Shown here in pieces: positions 16,522 through 27,636 of a stretch of 64,000 bases of DNA. Source of the stretch: Lysobacter sp. cf310 (lineage in GTDB: Bacteria > Pseudomonadota > Gammaproteobacteria > Xanthomonadales > Xanthomonadaceae). Made by a program: the position numbers and the translations under genes. The notes beneath the pieces were generated by a model. That model ran no database searches. It was given only the letters and a program-made list of their open reading frames with translations, and was not told the origin of the DNA. The stretch covers positions 729,032 to 793,031 of the forward strand of contig NZ_FOSS01000002.1 of the NCBI RefSeq assembly GCF_900114355.1, given 5' to 3'. Numbering within the stretch: the stretch's first letter is position 1; each line of letters opens with the position of its first letter.

Positions 16522-16537
<16 letters not shown>
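16133..16537 (+). CDS. YciI-like protein with DGPF motif
   Basis: A 134-residue ferredoxin-like protein of the YCII family. The motif VTDGPFPESKEFLAGYLIVD contains the DGPF signature that defines partners of ECF42 sigma factors, and VEVRRVMD closes the fold. The family is cytosolic and its reaction is unknown; one member cleaves chlorinated aromatics. The gene overlaps the sigma factor gene downstream by 16 bases, making a coupled pair, and in other bacteria such DGPF genes are the direct targets of that sigma factor. Confidence 0.9.
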
Positions 16538-17781
<1,244 letters not shown>

Positions 17782-17787
17782 ACGCGC

Positions 17788-18414
17788 TCAGCCGCGGCGC
17801 GCGCGATGCCAGGCGTATAGCGCTTCGGGCAGGCGTCCATCCAGATCGAGCCCCAAGGCCGGATAGGCATCCAACGCGTCCAGCACCTGAGTACGCAAGC
17901 CTGCCAGCGCCGGCGTCTGCAATTGCTCGGGGTCGCCGCCCAGCGCGTCCAGCACGCTCGCGCCCCAGGCATAGAGCGCGTCGGAATGCGCGAGCAGCGC
18001 CTGCGCCAGCCAGTCGCGCAAGGGCGCATGCAGGCGATAGCCGCGCCCGCCCAGCGCATCGGCCTGCGCGCGCAGCAAGGCGTAGGCGCCGCGGTACCAC
18101 TCGGTGTGGCCGGCGGCCTCGCGCCGGATCAGCAGCGGCGCCGGCGCCTGGTGTTCGCGCAGGGCATGCCGCAGGGTGAGTTCGAGGTCGCGCGCGTCGC
18201 GCACGGTTTCGGTTTCGACCAGGAACGCGCGCTCCAGATCGAAGGTTTCGTAGTAGCGCGTCTGCAGCTCGCCCAGGCGGCGCAGCGGGCTGCGCGAAAA
18301 GCCCAGCTTGAGCAGGTCCTCGTAGGCGCAGGGCAGCACATACAGATAACAGCGCCCCTCGCTGGCGCTGTGGGTGACATCGGGATCGCCGCTGGACAGG
18401 AACGCCATCGCCAC
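17788..18414 (-). CDS. GIY-YIG superfamily (T5orf172/MUG113-like) domain protein
   Basis: A 208-residue protein. Residues about 21-90 resemble a GIY-YIG nuclease module: CYLYVLPC, then LLKLGFSRSPLRRLGELQTR, the AFLVETETVRDARDLELTLRHAL segment with the catalytic-type Arg and Glu. The rest is helical and specific to this protein. Such solitary modules are frequent in bacteria; some are nucleases in mobile elements, others are of unknown role. The first ATG (18414) is used, with another two codons on. It converges with the sigma factor gene and diverges from the ABM gene promoter. Confidence 0.75.
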   Translation of the reverse strand: MAMAFLSSGDPDVTHSASEGRCYLYVLPCAYEDLLKLGFSRSPLRRLGELQTRYYETFDLERAFLVETETVRDARDLELTLRHALREHQAPAPLLIRREAAGHTEWYRGAYALLRAQADALGGRGYRLHAPLRDWLAQALLAHSDALYAWGASVLDALGGDPEQLQTPALAGLRTQVLDALDAYPALGLDLDGRLPEALYAWHRARRG

Positions 18415-18457
18415 AGCCTAAATCCTCAAACGCGCATCCGCTGCGACGCGTCGCCTA

Positions 18458-18488
18458 TTGACCTCAACTTCGCTTGAGGTCGCAGACT
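18458..18488 (+). promoter_or_regulatory. MerR-type promoter/operator of the antibiotic-biosynthesis-monooxygenase gene
   Basis: A -35-like TTGACC (18458-18463) is followed by a weak -10-like CAGACT (18483-18488) with a long 19-base spacer. A dyad, GACCTCAA (18460-18467) and TTGAGGTC (18474-18481) around CTTCGC, fills the spacer. A palindrome inside an over-long spacer is the hallmark of MerR/SoxR-family activation. No MerR-family gene lies in the window, so the regulator must be elsewhere. Confidence 0.65.
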
Positions 18489-18536
18489 GCGCGCCACACG
18501 GCCATTGCGGCCGCCGCCACGCATCGAGGATCGCGC

Positions 18537-18881
18537 ATGTCCCAGTCCGTCGCCCCTACCCCGGTCTACCGTCTAGATCATTTCGTCGTGCCCGCCGCGG
18601 CGATGCCGGCCTTCACCGAACGCCTGCGCCTCACCCAGCGGACCCTGGACGCCATGCCGGGCTGCAAGCAGAACCTCGTACTGAGCCGGACCGGCCCCAG
18701 CGGCGAGTACGACGTCGCCACCCTGGTCGAATGGGAAAACGCCGAAGCGGTGGCCGCAGCCAAGGCCGCGATGCAGCGGCACTACACCGAAACCGGCTTC
18801 GACCCCGCCCAGTTCATGCGCGAGCTCGGCATCCGCGCCGACATGGCCTCCTACGTGCCGACGCCATTCGCCGCGGCTTGA
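18537..18881 (+). CDS. ABM-superfamily (antibiotic biosynthesis monooxygenase-like) small protein
   Basis: A 114-residue dimeric alpha-beta-barrel type protein: LDHFVVPAAAMPAFTERLR, then AMPGCKQNLVLSRTG, and VATLVEWENAEAVAAAKAAM, matching the ABM/YgiN pattern. Family members include heme-degrading and quinone-active monooxygenases, but many have no known substrate. ATG at 18537 follows GAGGATCGCGC. It is transcribed from the MerR-like promoter 50 bases upstream, suggesting induction by an oxidant or small toxic compound; this is inference. An earlier in-frame start at 18474 lies inside the operator and is rejected. Confidence 0.82.
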   Translation: MSQSVAPTPVYRLDHFVVPAAAMPAFTERLRLTQRTLDAMPGCKQNLVLSRTGPSGEYDVATLVEWENAEAVAAAKAAMQRHYTETGFDPAQFMRELGIRADMASYVPTPFAAA

Positions 18882-18887
18882 ACGCGC

Positions 18888-19460
18888 TCAGGCGATCGCG
18901 CGCGTCAGCAGGTCCTGCATCGCCGCGCGTATCGCCTGGGCGTCGGCACCGGCGTCGATCTCCAAGGCCGCGCGATCGAACGCGGCCGACAGCAGGCGCG
19001 CATAGGCGTCGATCTCGGACGGCGCGCGCGCCATCGCCGCGGCCAGCCCCTCGCGCAGCGTGCGCGCGGCGTGGGCGTCGTCCAGCGCGGTCAGTTCGGC
19101 CAGGCCCAGCACCGCCGGGCCGTCGATCAACAGCAATCGGGTCCGGCCGGGTACCGCCATCGCGGCGAGGTAGGCCTGGCTGCCGGCCAGCAGGGCCGCG
19201 CGCGGATCGGCGAGCGCGGGCGCCGCGGCCTCGATGTCGGCCGCCACCGCCCCGGCCTCGCGCGTCAGCACGTGACGGAACAGATCGCGCTTGTCGGCGT
19301 AGTGGTGATAGAGCGCGCCGCGGGTGATGCCGGCGGCCGCGCAGATGTCCGGGGTCGAGGTGTCGGCATAGCCCCGCTCCACGAACAGGCCGCGCGCGGC
19401 CTCAAGCAGGGCCAGGCGGGTGGCATCGGTGCGTTCGCGGTTGCTGCGGTGGGCGCTCAT
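18888..19460 (-). CDS. TetR-family transcriptional repressor
   Basis: A 190-residue regulator. The helix-turn-helix reads LLEAARGLFVERGYADTSTPDICAAAGITRGALYHHYADKRDLF split over helices 1-3, textbook TetR. The C-terminal ligand domain is Ala-rich and helical (DPRAALLAGSQAYLAAM, LLIDGPAVLGLAELTALD) as in AcrR/NemR-like members. It is divergent from a VOC gene with two similar operators between them. Start at 19460 puts the first helix at residue 13; longer frames upstream run antisense through the VOC gene. Confidence 0.93.
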   Translation of the reverse strand: MSAHRSNRERTDATRLALLEAARGLFVERGYADTSTPDICAAAGITRGALYHHYADKRDLFRHVLTREAGAVAADIEAAAPALADPRAALLAGSQAYLAAMAVPGRTRLLLIDGPAVLGLAELTALDDAHAARTLREGLAAAMARAPSEIDAYARLLSAAFDRAALEIDAGADAQAIRAAMQDLLTRAIA

Positions 19461-19467
19461 TGAAATA

Positions 19468-19512
19468 CATTCAGCCTGTATGTTAATTTGGCAATTGCAT
19501 ACAGCCTGTATG
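19468..19512. promoter_or_regulatory. Twin TetR operators between the repressor and the VOC gene
   Basis: CATACAG-C-CTGTATG at 19498-19512 is a perfect 7+1+7 palindrome. CATTCAG-C-CTGTATG at 19468-19482 is the same site with one change. Their centres (19475 and 19505) are exactly 30 bases apart, close to three helical turns, so two dimers would sit on one DNA face. The sites occupy nearly the whole space between the divergent starts. Confidence 0.8.
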
Positions 19513-19532
19513 TTATTCCCCAGGAGCCGACC

Positions 19533-19958
19533 GTGAAAGTGACCAGCTACTACCCCGTGCTCATGACCGCCGACGTCGCCGCCACCGCCGACTTCTACCG
19601 CCGGCACTTCGGCTTCGTCGCGCTGTTCAGCGCCGACTGGTATGTGCATCTGCAGTTGGATGGCGACCCTGCGGTCAATCTGGCCGTGCTCGACGGCGGC
19701 CACGAGACCATCCCCGAACTCGCACGCGGCCGCGCTTGCGGCCTGCTGCTGAACTTCGAGGTCGAGGACGTCGACGCCGTGCACGATCGTCTGCGGGCCG
19801 CTGGCCTGCCCATCCTGCGCTCGCTGCGCGACGAGGATTTCGGCCAGCGCCACTTCATCACCGCCGACCCCAACGGCGTGCTGATCGACGTGATCAAGCC
19901 GATCCCGCCGAGCGCGGACTACGCCCAGCAGTACGAGGCCGGCGCGCTGCCGACCTGA
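19533..19958 (+). CDS. VOC-family (glyoxalase-like) protein under TetR control
   Basis: A 141-residue single-module VOC protein: [23 protein letters not shown], then [23 protein letters not shown], and [17 protein letters not shown] at the C-terminus, typical of bleomycin-resistance or glyoxalase-like proteins. GTG at 19533, eight bases after CAGGAG, is the best start; an earlier ATG lies inside the operator. Divergent TetR gene and twin operators indicate induction by a small molecule that the protein may bind or modify. The substrate cannot be read from sequence. Confidence 0.88.
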   Translation: MKVTSYYPVLMTADVAATADFYRRHFGFVALFSADWYVHLQLDGDPAVNLAVLDGGHETIPELARGRACGLLLNFEVEDVDAVHDRLRAAGLPILRSLRDEDFGQRHFITADPNGVLIDVIKPIPPSADYAQQYEAGALPT

Positions 19959-19968
19959 GCGCGCACGC

Positions 19969-21783
19969 TCAAGCGAAGGGCAGCAGCGGCCCGTCCAGCC
20001 ACAGCCAACGCGCCATCCAGGCCACGGTCAGGCCGATCAGGCTGGTCAGCGGCATGCCCACGCGCAGGAAATCGCCGAAGGTGTATTGGCCGGGATTGAG
20101 GATCAGCAGATTGCCGTGGTGGCCGATCGGGGTCAGGAACGAAGCCACCGCGCCCATCGCGGTGCAGACCACGAACGGCAGCGGCGGCAGGCCCAGGCTC
20201 TGCGCCAGCGCCAAGGCGATCGGCGCCAGCAGCACGGTGGTCGCCGCGTCCGACAGGATCTGGGTCAGCAGCGCGGCCGCGGCGAACATCAACAACAACA
20301 GCCCCAGCACCGGCAGGCCCTGCGCATGCACGGCCAGCAACTGCGCGATCAGATCGGCGGTGCCGGTCTTGTCCATCGCGATGCCCAGCGGGATCACGCC
20401 GGCGATCATCACGTAGATGCGCACGTCGATTTCCTCGTAGGCGCGCTCGATGCTCACGCAGCGCGTGAGCACCATCGCCACCGCGCCCAGCAGGAACGCG
20501 ATCTGCGGCGCCAGCAGCTCGGTCGCCGCCAGCGCGATCGACGCGGCCATGATGCCCAGCGCCAGCGGCGCGCGCCGGCGCGTGCTGCCGCGTGCGTCGA
20601 AGGGCATCAGCATCAGGAAGGCGCGATGCGTGGCCAGTTGTTCCAGGCGCGCCTGCGCGCCCCACAGCACCAGCAGATCGCCCTCCTCCAGGCGCAGCTC
20701 GGACAGCTCGCCGCCCAGCCAGCCCTCCTTGCGCCACAGCCCCACCACGACCACGCCCAGGGTGCTGAGGAAGTCGATCTCCGACACGCTGCGGCCGAGG
20801 AACTCCGAACGCGGCGCGACCACCGCCTGCACCAGTCGTTCCTCGCCCAGCGCTTCGGCCTTGCCGTCCTCGCGCGGCTTCTCGCCGTACTTGACCACCG
20901 CGTGCAGGGACAGGCCGGGCTCGTCGCGCACCGAGGCGATTTCGTCGGGCGAAGCGCGCACCAGCAGCACGTCGCCCGCCGCCAGCGGCGCCTCGGCGCG
21001 CTGATCGCGACGGCGGATGCCGTGCCGCAGCCAATCCACCACCTGCAGCCGGCCCTGGAAGGCCTTGTCGAACGCGGCCAGGGTCTTGCCGCTCCAGGGC
21101 GAGCCCTCGTCCACCAGCAACTCGGTGTAGTAGCGGTCCAGCTTCAGGTATTCGACATTGCCGCTCTCGCCCTGGCGCTTGGGCAGCAGCCAGCGCCCGG
21201 CCAGCATGTAGATCGCGCCGATCGCGACCAGCATCGCGCCGATCGGGGTGATCGCGAACAGGTCCATGCGCCCGCCGCCGTTGCGCGCGAGCAGATCGTT
21301 GGCGAGCAGGAAGGCCGGCGCGCTGATCAGGGTCAGCGTGGTGCCCAAGGACGCGGCCAGCGACATCGGCATCAACAGACGCGAGGCCGCGAGTTTGCGC
21401 TCCTGCGCCAGGCGCATCAGGATCGGCAGCATCATCGCCGTGACCATCAGATGGTGCGAGAACGCCGCCATCGCCGCGGTCGCGGGCATGATCACCGCGA
21501 TCGCGCGCGCCTCGCTGCCTCCGGCCGCGCGCCCGATCGCCGCGCCGATGCGGTCGGTGATGCCGGTCGCGGACAGGCCCGCCGACAGCACGAACACCGC
21601 CGCGACGATGATCGCCGGTTCGCTCGCGAAACCCGACAGCGCTTCCTTCGGCGACAGCACGCCGGTCAGCGTCAAGGCCAGCATCGCCAGCATCGCCACC
21701 AGGTCCACGCGCAGCTTCTCGCTGATGAACAGCGCCAGCGCCGCGGCCAGGATCAATAGGAATACGATCTGCTGCGGATCCAT
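19969..21783 (-). CDS. SLC13/DASS-type anion symporter with two central RCK_C (TrkA-C) domains
   Basis: A 604-residue inner-membrane transporter. N-terminal membrane helices (to about 190) include ASLGTTLTLISAPAFLLAND, and the C-terminal half (from about 410) mirrors it with LSDAATTVLLAPIALALAQ and SFLTPIGHHGNLLILNPGQY, the two SNT-like hairpins of the divalent-anion symporter family. Between them are two TrkA-C-like modules (about 215-300 and 305-395: PLAAGDVLLVRASPDEI and LEEGDLLVLWG). This arrangement is typical of bacterial sulfate or dicarboxylate carriers. The ion cannot be decided. The gene stands alone and converges with the VOC gene. Confidence 0.9.
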   Translation of the reverse strand: MDPQQIVFLLILAAALALFISEKLRVDLVAMLAMLALTLTGVLSPKEALSGFASEPAIIVAAVFVLSAGLSATGITDRIGAAIGRAAGGSEARAIAVIMPATAAMAAFSHHLMVTAMMLPILMRLAQERKLAASRLLMPMSLAASLGTTLTLISAPAFLLANDLLARNGGGRMDLFAITPIGAMLVAIGAIYMLAGRWLLPKRQGESGNVEYLKLDRYYTELLVDEGSPWSGKTLAAFDKAFQGRLQVVDWLRHGIRRRDQRAEAPLAAGDVLLVRASPDEIASVRDEPGLSLHAVVKYGEKPREDGKAEALGEERLVQAVVAPRSEFLGRSVSEIDFLSTLGVVVVGLWRKEGWLGGELSELRLEEGDLLVLWGAQARLEQLATHRAFLMLMPFDARGSTRRRAPLALGIMAASIALAATELLAPQIAFLLGAVAMVLTRCVSIERAYEEIDVRIYVMIAGVIPLGIAMDKTGTADLIAQLLAVHAQGLPVLGLLLLMFAAAALLTQILSDAATTVLLAPIALALAQSLGLPPLPFVVCTAMGAVASFLTPIGHHGNLLILNPGQYTFGDFLRVGMPLTSLIGLTVAWMARWLWLDGPLLPFA

Positions 21784-21911
21784 CCCCGCCCCTGTTCCGA
21801 AATCTGCGTACTAACTTAGCCGATGCGCATGAAGGCGATATTCATGCGTGCCGCGAAGCCGCGCCGATTCGTACAGCATGGACAGCGGACGGATTGATCC
21901 GCCAGCGCCGC

Positions 21912-22286
21912 TCAGATCGTTTGCGCCAGCATGAAGATCGGCGCGTACAAGGCCGCGATGCACGCGGGAAGACCCACCACAAGGATCGTCAGCCCCGTCC
22001 AGAACGCGGCCAACCTGCGCCTGTCCGGCCTGGGCCAGAACCGCCAGACCGCCAGCACGATCACGGGCAATAGCCACAACGCCGGATAGGCCCGCAACAA
22101 CCAGAGCGTGGGCCATGGCAGGTCGGCGCCGAAAGCGCTGAACGTCAGACCGAAACTGGGCACGACCAGGGTGGGAATCAGCGCCGTCAGCACCGCGCAG
22201 ACCACACCGACCACGACCAACGCCGGTCGTTGCGCACCCGGCGTCGCCGGCACGGCAGTTGAAGGCGCTTGATAAGGGTTGTTCAT
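21912..22286 (-). CDS. Small membrane protein with MNNPYQAP N-terminus
   Basis: A 124-residue protein: a short cytoplasmic MNNPYQAPSTAVP segment common to many unrelated small membrane proteins of this group, followed by about three helices (roughly 23-45, 62-82, 91-115). No function is recognised. It lies 27 bases downstream of the secreted NTR-like gene on the same strand, so the two may be cotranscribed. Confidence 0.7.
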   Translation of the reverse strand: MNNPYQAPSTAVPATPGAQRPALVVVGVVCAVLTALIPTLVVPSFGLTFSAFGADLPWPTLWLLRAYPALWLLPVIVLAVWRFWPRPDRRRLAAFWTGLTILVVGLPACIAALYAPIFMLAQTI

Positions 22287-22313
22287 GGGCGTCGGCCTGG
22301 GAGCGTGGGCTTG

Positions 22314-22787
22314 CTACTTCGTCGACAGCAGGGCACGAACCCGATCGAGGTCGACACCGTCCCGCCGCCTGGAAGGCCCGCACAGCGATACCTGCACCGC
22401 GTCTTCGCCCGCGCTCATCACCAGCACGCTCTCGCCCGGAAACAAGTGGATCTGCTCCGCCATATGCACGACGGTGTTCTTGGCAGGGTCGTTGTACAAG
22501 CTGGTCGTATAGACACGCCTGACGGATGCGGGATCGCCTTTGAACGACTTGCGCACCACGAAAGCATGATCGATGCGATACCCGTCCTCGTCCTTGAGCG
22601 CGCCGACCGGGCCCGCCAGTTTGGACTCGGTGATCGTCGCCAGAAACACGGTCTTGGCCGCCTTCAATTCGTCTTCCAGCGGCACCGCCAGGCAAATCGC
22701 GAACGCGGGCAAGGAAAAACAGGTCGCCGCAATGGCCAGCAGCAGGCGATTCGCCGCTCGCATGCGCTTCGCACCTTGTGTATGCAT
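22314..22787 (-). CDS. Secreted hypothetical protein, possibly NTR/TIMP-like
   Basis: A 157-residue protein with a signal peptide ending near LPAFAICLAVP. The mature part begins with Cys soon after cleavage, then AKTVFLATITESK, a YTTSLYND segment and FPGESVLVMSAGEDAVQVSLCG, an arrangement reminiscent of tissue-inhibitor-of-metalloprotease/NTR folds in which a cysteine near the N-terminus bonds to a later one. That similarity is tentative. ATG at 22787 is favoured by a GGAGAGGG ribosome site; ATG 22763 would still give a signal peptide. Confidence 0.7.
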   Translation of the reverse strand: MHTQGAKRMRAANRLLLAIAATCFSLPAFAICLAVPLEDELKAAKTVFLATITESKLAGPVGALKDEDGYRIDHAFVVRKSFKGDPASVRRVYTTSLYNDPAKNTVVHMAEQIHLFPGESVLVMSAGEDAVQVSLCGPSRRRDGVDLDRVRALLSTK

Positions 22788-22873
22788 GGCTGTCCCTCTC
22801 CATCGACTGGCGTCAGCCTAGCAAAGATGCGAGCCGACCCAAGGGGTGATGCGACGAACCGAATCCGGATACG

Positions 22874-22899
22874 AAAAAGCCCCGCATCGCGGGGCCTTT
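22874..22899 (-). terminator. Rho-independent terminator of purA
   Basis: Read on the minus strand, GCCCCGC-GAT-GCGGGGC (22895 to 22879) is followed by TTTTTCG. It lies about 40 bases past the purA stop. Confidence 0.85.
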
Positions 22900-22936
22900 C
22901 GTCGCAACGCACCGCTTTCGCGAGCGTCTGCGGGCC

Positions 22937-24660
<1,724 letters not shown>

Positions 24661-25530
24661 ATGCCCCCTGCCCCGCAACCCTGTCCCGCCACCGCCGGCG
24701 TCACCGATCCTGCCGTCGCCGCCGGGGATCGCGCCGCGCTCGCCCGCCGCAGCGGCGTGGCGCTGCGCGCAGCGGCCATGTCCTGGTTCGCGGTCGCGGC
24801 CCTCGGCCAGTTGCTGTTCGTGGCCTATGTGCTCGGCTACTACGGCCGCGCCGCCCTGCAGGGGCGCTGGCAGGCCTGGAACGGCGTGTTCCCGCGCGGC
24901 TACGTGGCCGGCGACACCGTGGGCAATCTGGTGGTCGCCGCGCACCTGGGCTTCGCCTGCCTGATCGTCGTGGCTGGCCTGCTGCAGCTGACGCCGGCGG
25001 TGCGGCGGCGCTGGCCCGCGTTCCACCGCTGGACCGGTCGCGCCTATCTGGCGATGGTGGCGGTGATGAGCCTGGGCGGGCTGAGCATGATCCTCACCCG
25101 CGGCTCGGTCGGCGACCTCTCGCAGAAGTTCGCGATCGGCCTCAACGCGCTGCTGATGCTGGCCTTCGCTTATCAGGCCTATCGCCATGCGCGCGCACGC
25201 CGCATCGACCTGCACCGGCGCTGGGCGCTGCGCCTGTTCCTGGCCGTCAGCGGGGTCTGGTTCTTCCGCATCGGCCTGATGTTCTGGATCGTCGCCAACC
25301 AGGGCCCGGCCGGTTTCGATCCCGCCAGTTTCCGCGGCCCGTTCCTGAGCGTCCTCGCGTTCGCCCAGTACCTGCTGCCGTTGGCGGTGCTGGAGCTGTA
25401 CCTGCGCGCGCAGGACCGCGGCGGCGCCGGCGCGCGCATCGCCGCGACCGCGCTGCTGTCGGTGCTGACCCTGGTCACCGCGGCCGGCGTCGGCGCGGCG
25501 ACGCTGCTGATGTGGCTGCCGCGCCTGTGA
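24661..25530 (+). CDS. DUF2306 family integral membrane protein
   Basis: A 289-residue protein with about seven to eight membrane helices after a 35-residue Ala/Pro-rich cytoplasmic start. The family signature is the region RRRWPAFHRWTGRAYL followed by a helix, and LHRRWALRLFLAVSGVWFFRIG later, matching DUF2306 (His and Arg residues in membrane-facing loops). Function is unknown, though the layout recalls cytochrome b561-like electron carriers. It starts the plus-strand cassette that continues with a LytS kinase 39 bases downstream, so it may be a target or accessory of that system. Confidence 0.85.
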   Translation: MPPAPQPCPATAGVTDPAVAAGDRAALARRSGVALRAAAMSWFAVAALGQLLFVAYVLGYYGRAALQGRWQAWNGVFPRGYVAGDTVGNLVVAAHLGFACLIVVAGLLQLTPAVRRRWPAFHRWTGRAYLAMVAVMSLGGLSMILTRGSVGDLSQKFAIGLNALLMLAFAYQAYRHARARRIDLHRRWALRLFLAVSGVWFFRIGLMFWIVANQGPAGFDPASFRGPFLSVLAFAQYLLPLAVLELYLRAQDRGGAGARIAATALLSVLTLVTAAGVGAATLLMWLPRL

Positions 25531-25569
25531 CGGCGGCGCCGCCGCCGGCTTAGTTGCTATCGTCGCGCC

Positions 25570-26652
25570 ATGCCCGAACCGGCCCCGCCCCTGTTGCCCG
25601 CTCCACCCGCGCGCATGCTCGGCTGGCAGCGCGTGCGCTTCGTGTTGATCGCCGCCTTCGTCAGCAGCCTGCTGATGAAACTGGGCTCGCAGGCGCCCTA
25701 CCTGATCGTGCTGCTGCGCATGCTGATCGTCGGCTTCGCCGCCGTGCTCAGCTTCGGCCTGTTCGAGCGCTGGCCGGCGCGCCTGCCGCGCTGGAGCGCG
25801 CGCTGGGTGCTGCAGGTGGCGGGCGTGGCGGCGACGATTCCGTTCGCCGCGGCCCTGGCCTATGCCCTGACCACCGCCGACAACTCGCTGCCGTGGTGGA
25901 AGGACAAGCTGTACCTGGCCGGCATGGCCAAGATCAGCGTCTACGGCCTGTTGGTCGCGCCGTGGATGGCGATCGCCGCGCTGCTGCGCCAGATCCGCGG
26001 CGAAGCGCAACGCCAGGCGCTGGCCTTCGAGCTGGAACGCAGCCGCTACGAACGCAACGCGCTGGACGCGCGCCTGCGCCTGCTGCAGGCCCAGGTCGAG
26101 CCGCACTTCCTGTTCAACACCCTGGCCAACGTGCGCGAGCTGGTCGAGGCCGGTTCGCCGCAGGCCTCGACCGTGCTGGCCAGCCTGATCGCCTACCTGC
26201 GCGCCGCGGTCCCGCGCCTGCATGGGCCCGCCGCGACCCTGGGCCAGGAGTTGGAGCTGGTGCGCGCCTATCTGGACGTGATGCACATGCGCATGCCCGA
26301 TCGCCTGCAGTACGCCCTGCATGCCGACGAGGCCGCGCTGGACCTGGACTGCCCGCCCATGACCCTGCTGACCCTGGTCGAGAACGCGGTCCGCCATGGC
26401 ATCGACCCCAGCGAGGAAGGCGGCCGCATCGACGTGCGCGTGCGTCTGCGCGACGGCCGCTGCCGCGCCGAGGTCGCCGATACCGGCGTCGGCCTCAGTC
26501 AGGTCGGCGACGGCCTCGGCACCGGCCTGGCCAATCTGCGCGAGCGCCTGCAGCTGGCCTACGGCGACGCCGCCCGCCTGAGCCTGATGGAACTGCAGCC
26601 GCACGGCGTGCTGGCCGAAATCGAGTTCCCCGCGCAACGGAGCGCGCCATGA
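25570..26652 (+). CDS. LytS-family sensor histidine kinase
   Basis: A 360-residue kinase with about four membrane helices (roughly 22-140), a helical linker, the phosphoacceptor motif QAQVEPHFLFNTLANV, an N-box (LTLVENAVRHGIDPSEEGG), a glycine box (ADTGVGLS) and a second glycine segment (GTGLANLRERL). It overlaps the next gene by ATGA (26649-26652), so kinase and regulator are coupled. Most like the kinase at 3205 in phosphoacceptor and ATPase motifs. Signal unknown. Confidence 0.93.
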   Translation: MPEPAPPLLPAPPARMLGWQRVRFVLIAAFVSSLLMKLGSQAPYLIVLLRMLIVGFAAVLSFGLFERWPARLPRWSARWVLQVAGVAATIPFAAALAYALTTADNSLPWWKDKLYLAGMAKISVYGLLVAPWMAIAALLRQIRGEAQRQALAFELERSRYERNALDARLRLLQAQVEPHFLFNTLANVRELVEAGSPQASTVLASLIAYLRAAVPRLHGPAATLGQELELVRAYLDVMHMRMPDRLQYALHADEAALDLDCPPMTLLTLVENAVRHGIDPSEEGGRIDVRVRLRDGRCRAEVADTGVGLSQVGDGLGTGLANLRERLQLAYGDAARLSLMELQPHGVLAEIEFPAQRSAP

Positions 26653-27434
26653 ACGCGCAGCGCCCGACCGCCCTGATCGCCGACGACGAACCGCTGCTGC
26701 GACGCGCGCTGGCGCGCCAACTCGCGCAGGCCTGGCCGGAACTGGAGGTGGTCGCCCAGACCCGCAACGGCCGCGAGACGGTCGAGCGCTTCGAGGCGCT
26801 GCGCCCCGACATCTGCTTTCTCGACGTGCACATGCCCGGCCTGTCTGGCGTGGAAGCGGCGCGTCTCATCGGCCGGCGCGCGCATCTGGTGTTCGTGACC
26901 GCCTACGACCAGTACGCGGTGCAGGCCTTCGCGCAGGGCGCGCTCGACTATCTGGTCAAGCCGGTGGAAGCCGAGCGTCTGGCCGACACCATCGCCCGCC
27001 TGCGCGAGCGTCTGCGCGCCGCGCAACCCGCGCCCGACACCGACGCCCTGCTGGAACGCCTGGCCGCGCAGTTGCAGAAAAAGAGCGCGCCGGAGACCTT
27101 GCGCTGGATCCGCGCCTCGGTCGGCCAGGCGCTGCGCCTGATCGGCGTCGACGAGATCGACTTCCTGCGCTCGGACGAGAAATACACCCGCATCGCCTGG
27201 CGCGGCGACGGCGGCAAGCCCGGCGAGGCGCTGATCCGCACGCCTTTGAAGGAGCTGGCCGCGCAGCTGGATCCGGCCCAGTTCGTGCAGGTGCATCGCG
27301 CGGTGGTGGTGAACCTGCGCGCGATCAGCCACGTCACCCGCGGCGCCAACGAGACCGCGCACATCCACCTCAAGGGCCGCGACGAAGTGCTGCCGGTCAG
27401 CCGCAGCTACCTGCACCACTTCCGGCAGATGTGA
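26649..27434 (+). CDS. LytTR-family response regulator
   Basis: A 261-residue regulator: receiver domain beginning ALIADDEPLLRRA, phosphoacceptor Asp59 in FLDVHMPGLSG, TAYDQYAV and YLVKPVEAERL switch segments; C-terminal LytTR domain (EIDFLRSDEKYTRIAW, FVQVHRAVVVNL). Closely similar to the regulator at 4466, which shares the FVTAYDQYAV-x-AF core. It ends 13 bases from the convergent DUF2065 gene with no evident terminator between, so readthrough into antisense of the hfl operon is possible. Confidence 0.94.
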   Translation: MNAQRPTALIADDEPLLRRALARQLAQAWPELEVVAQTRNGRETVERFEALRPDICFLDVHMPGLSGVEAARLIGRRAHLVFVTAYDQYAVQAFAQGALDYLVKPVEAERLADTIARLRERLRAAQPAPDTDALLERLAAQLQKKSAPETLRWIRASVGQALRLIGVDEIDFLRSDEKYTRIAWRGDGGKPGEALIRTPLKELAAQLDPAQFVQVHRAVVVNLRAISHVTRGANETAHIHLKGRDEVLPVSRSYLHHFRQM

Positions 27435-27447
27435 GACGCGGCGGATC

Positions 27448-27636
27448 TCAGGCGCGCACGGCCCACAAGGCCAGCACGCCGACCGCGGCCGCCACCGCGC
27501 CCACGATGCGCAGCTGGCGGTCCGGCATCGCCTGCAGTTGTTCGGCGGCGCGCTTCCAACCGCGCGGCGCCACGAACAGGAACAGCCCTTCCAGCACCGC
27601 GACCAGGCACAGTGCCGAAATCAGCTCACCGCTCAC
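27448..27636 (-). CDS. DUF2065 (YjeT-like) small membrane protein
   Basis: A 62-residue protein with two membrane helices (about 3-20 and 44-60) separated by APRGWKRAAEQLQAMPDRQLRIVG. The family is conserved between hflC and purA in gammaproteobacteria. The ATG directly abuts the hflC stop on its downstream side (27636/27637), so it is translationally linked to hflC. Role unknown. In this genome it marks the point where the usual run to purA is broken. Confidence 0.9.
   Translation of the reverse strand: MSGELISALCLVAVLEGLFLFVAPRGWKRAAEQLQAMPDRQLRIVGAVAAAVGVLALWAVRA

Noticed and set aside
20086-21759. Long plus-strand open frame opposite the SLC13 transporter
   Set aside because: Translation is His/Arg/Gln-rich without domains; the minus strand encodes a well-matched transporter.
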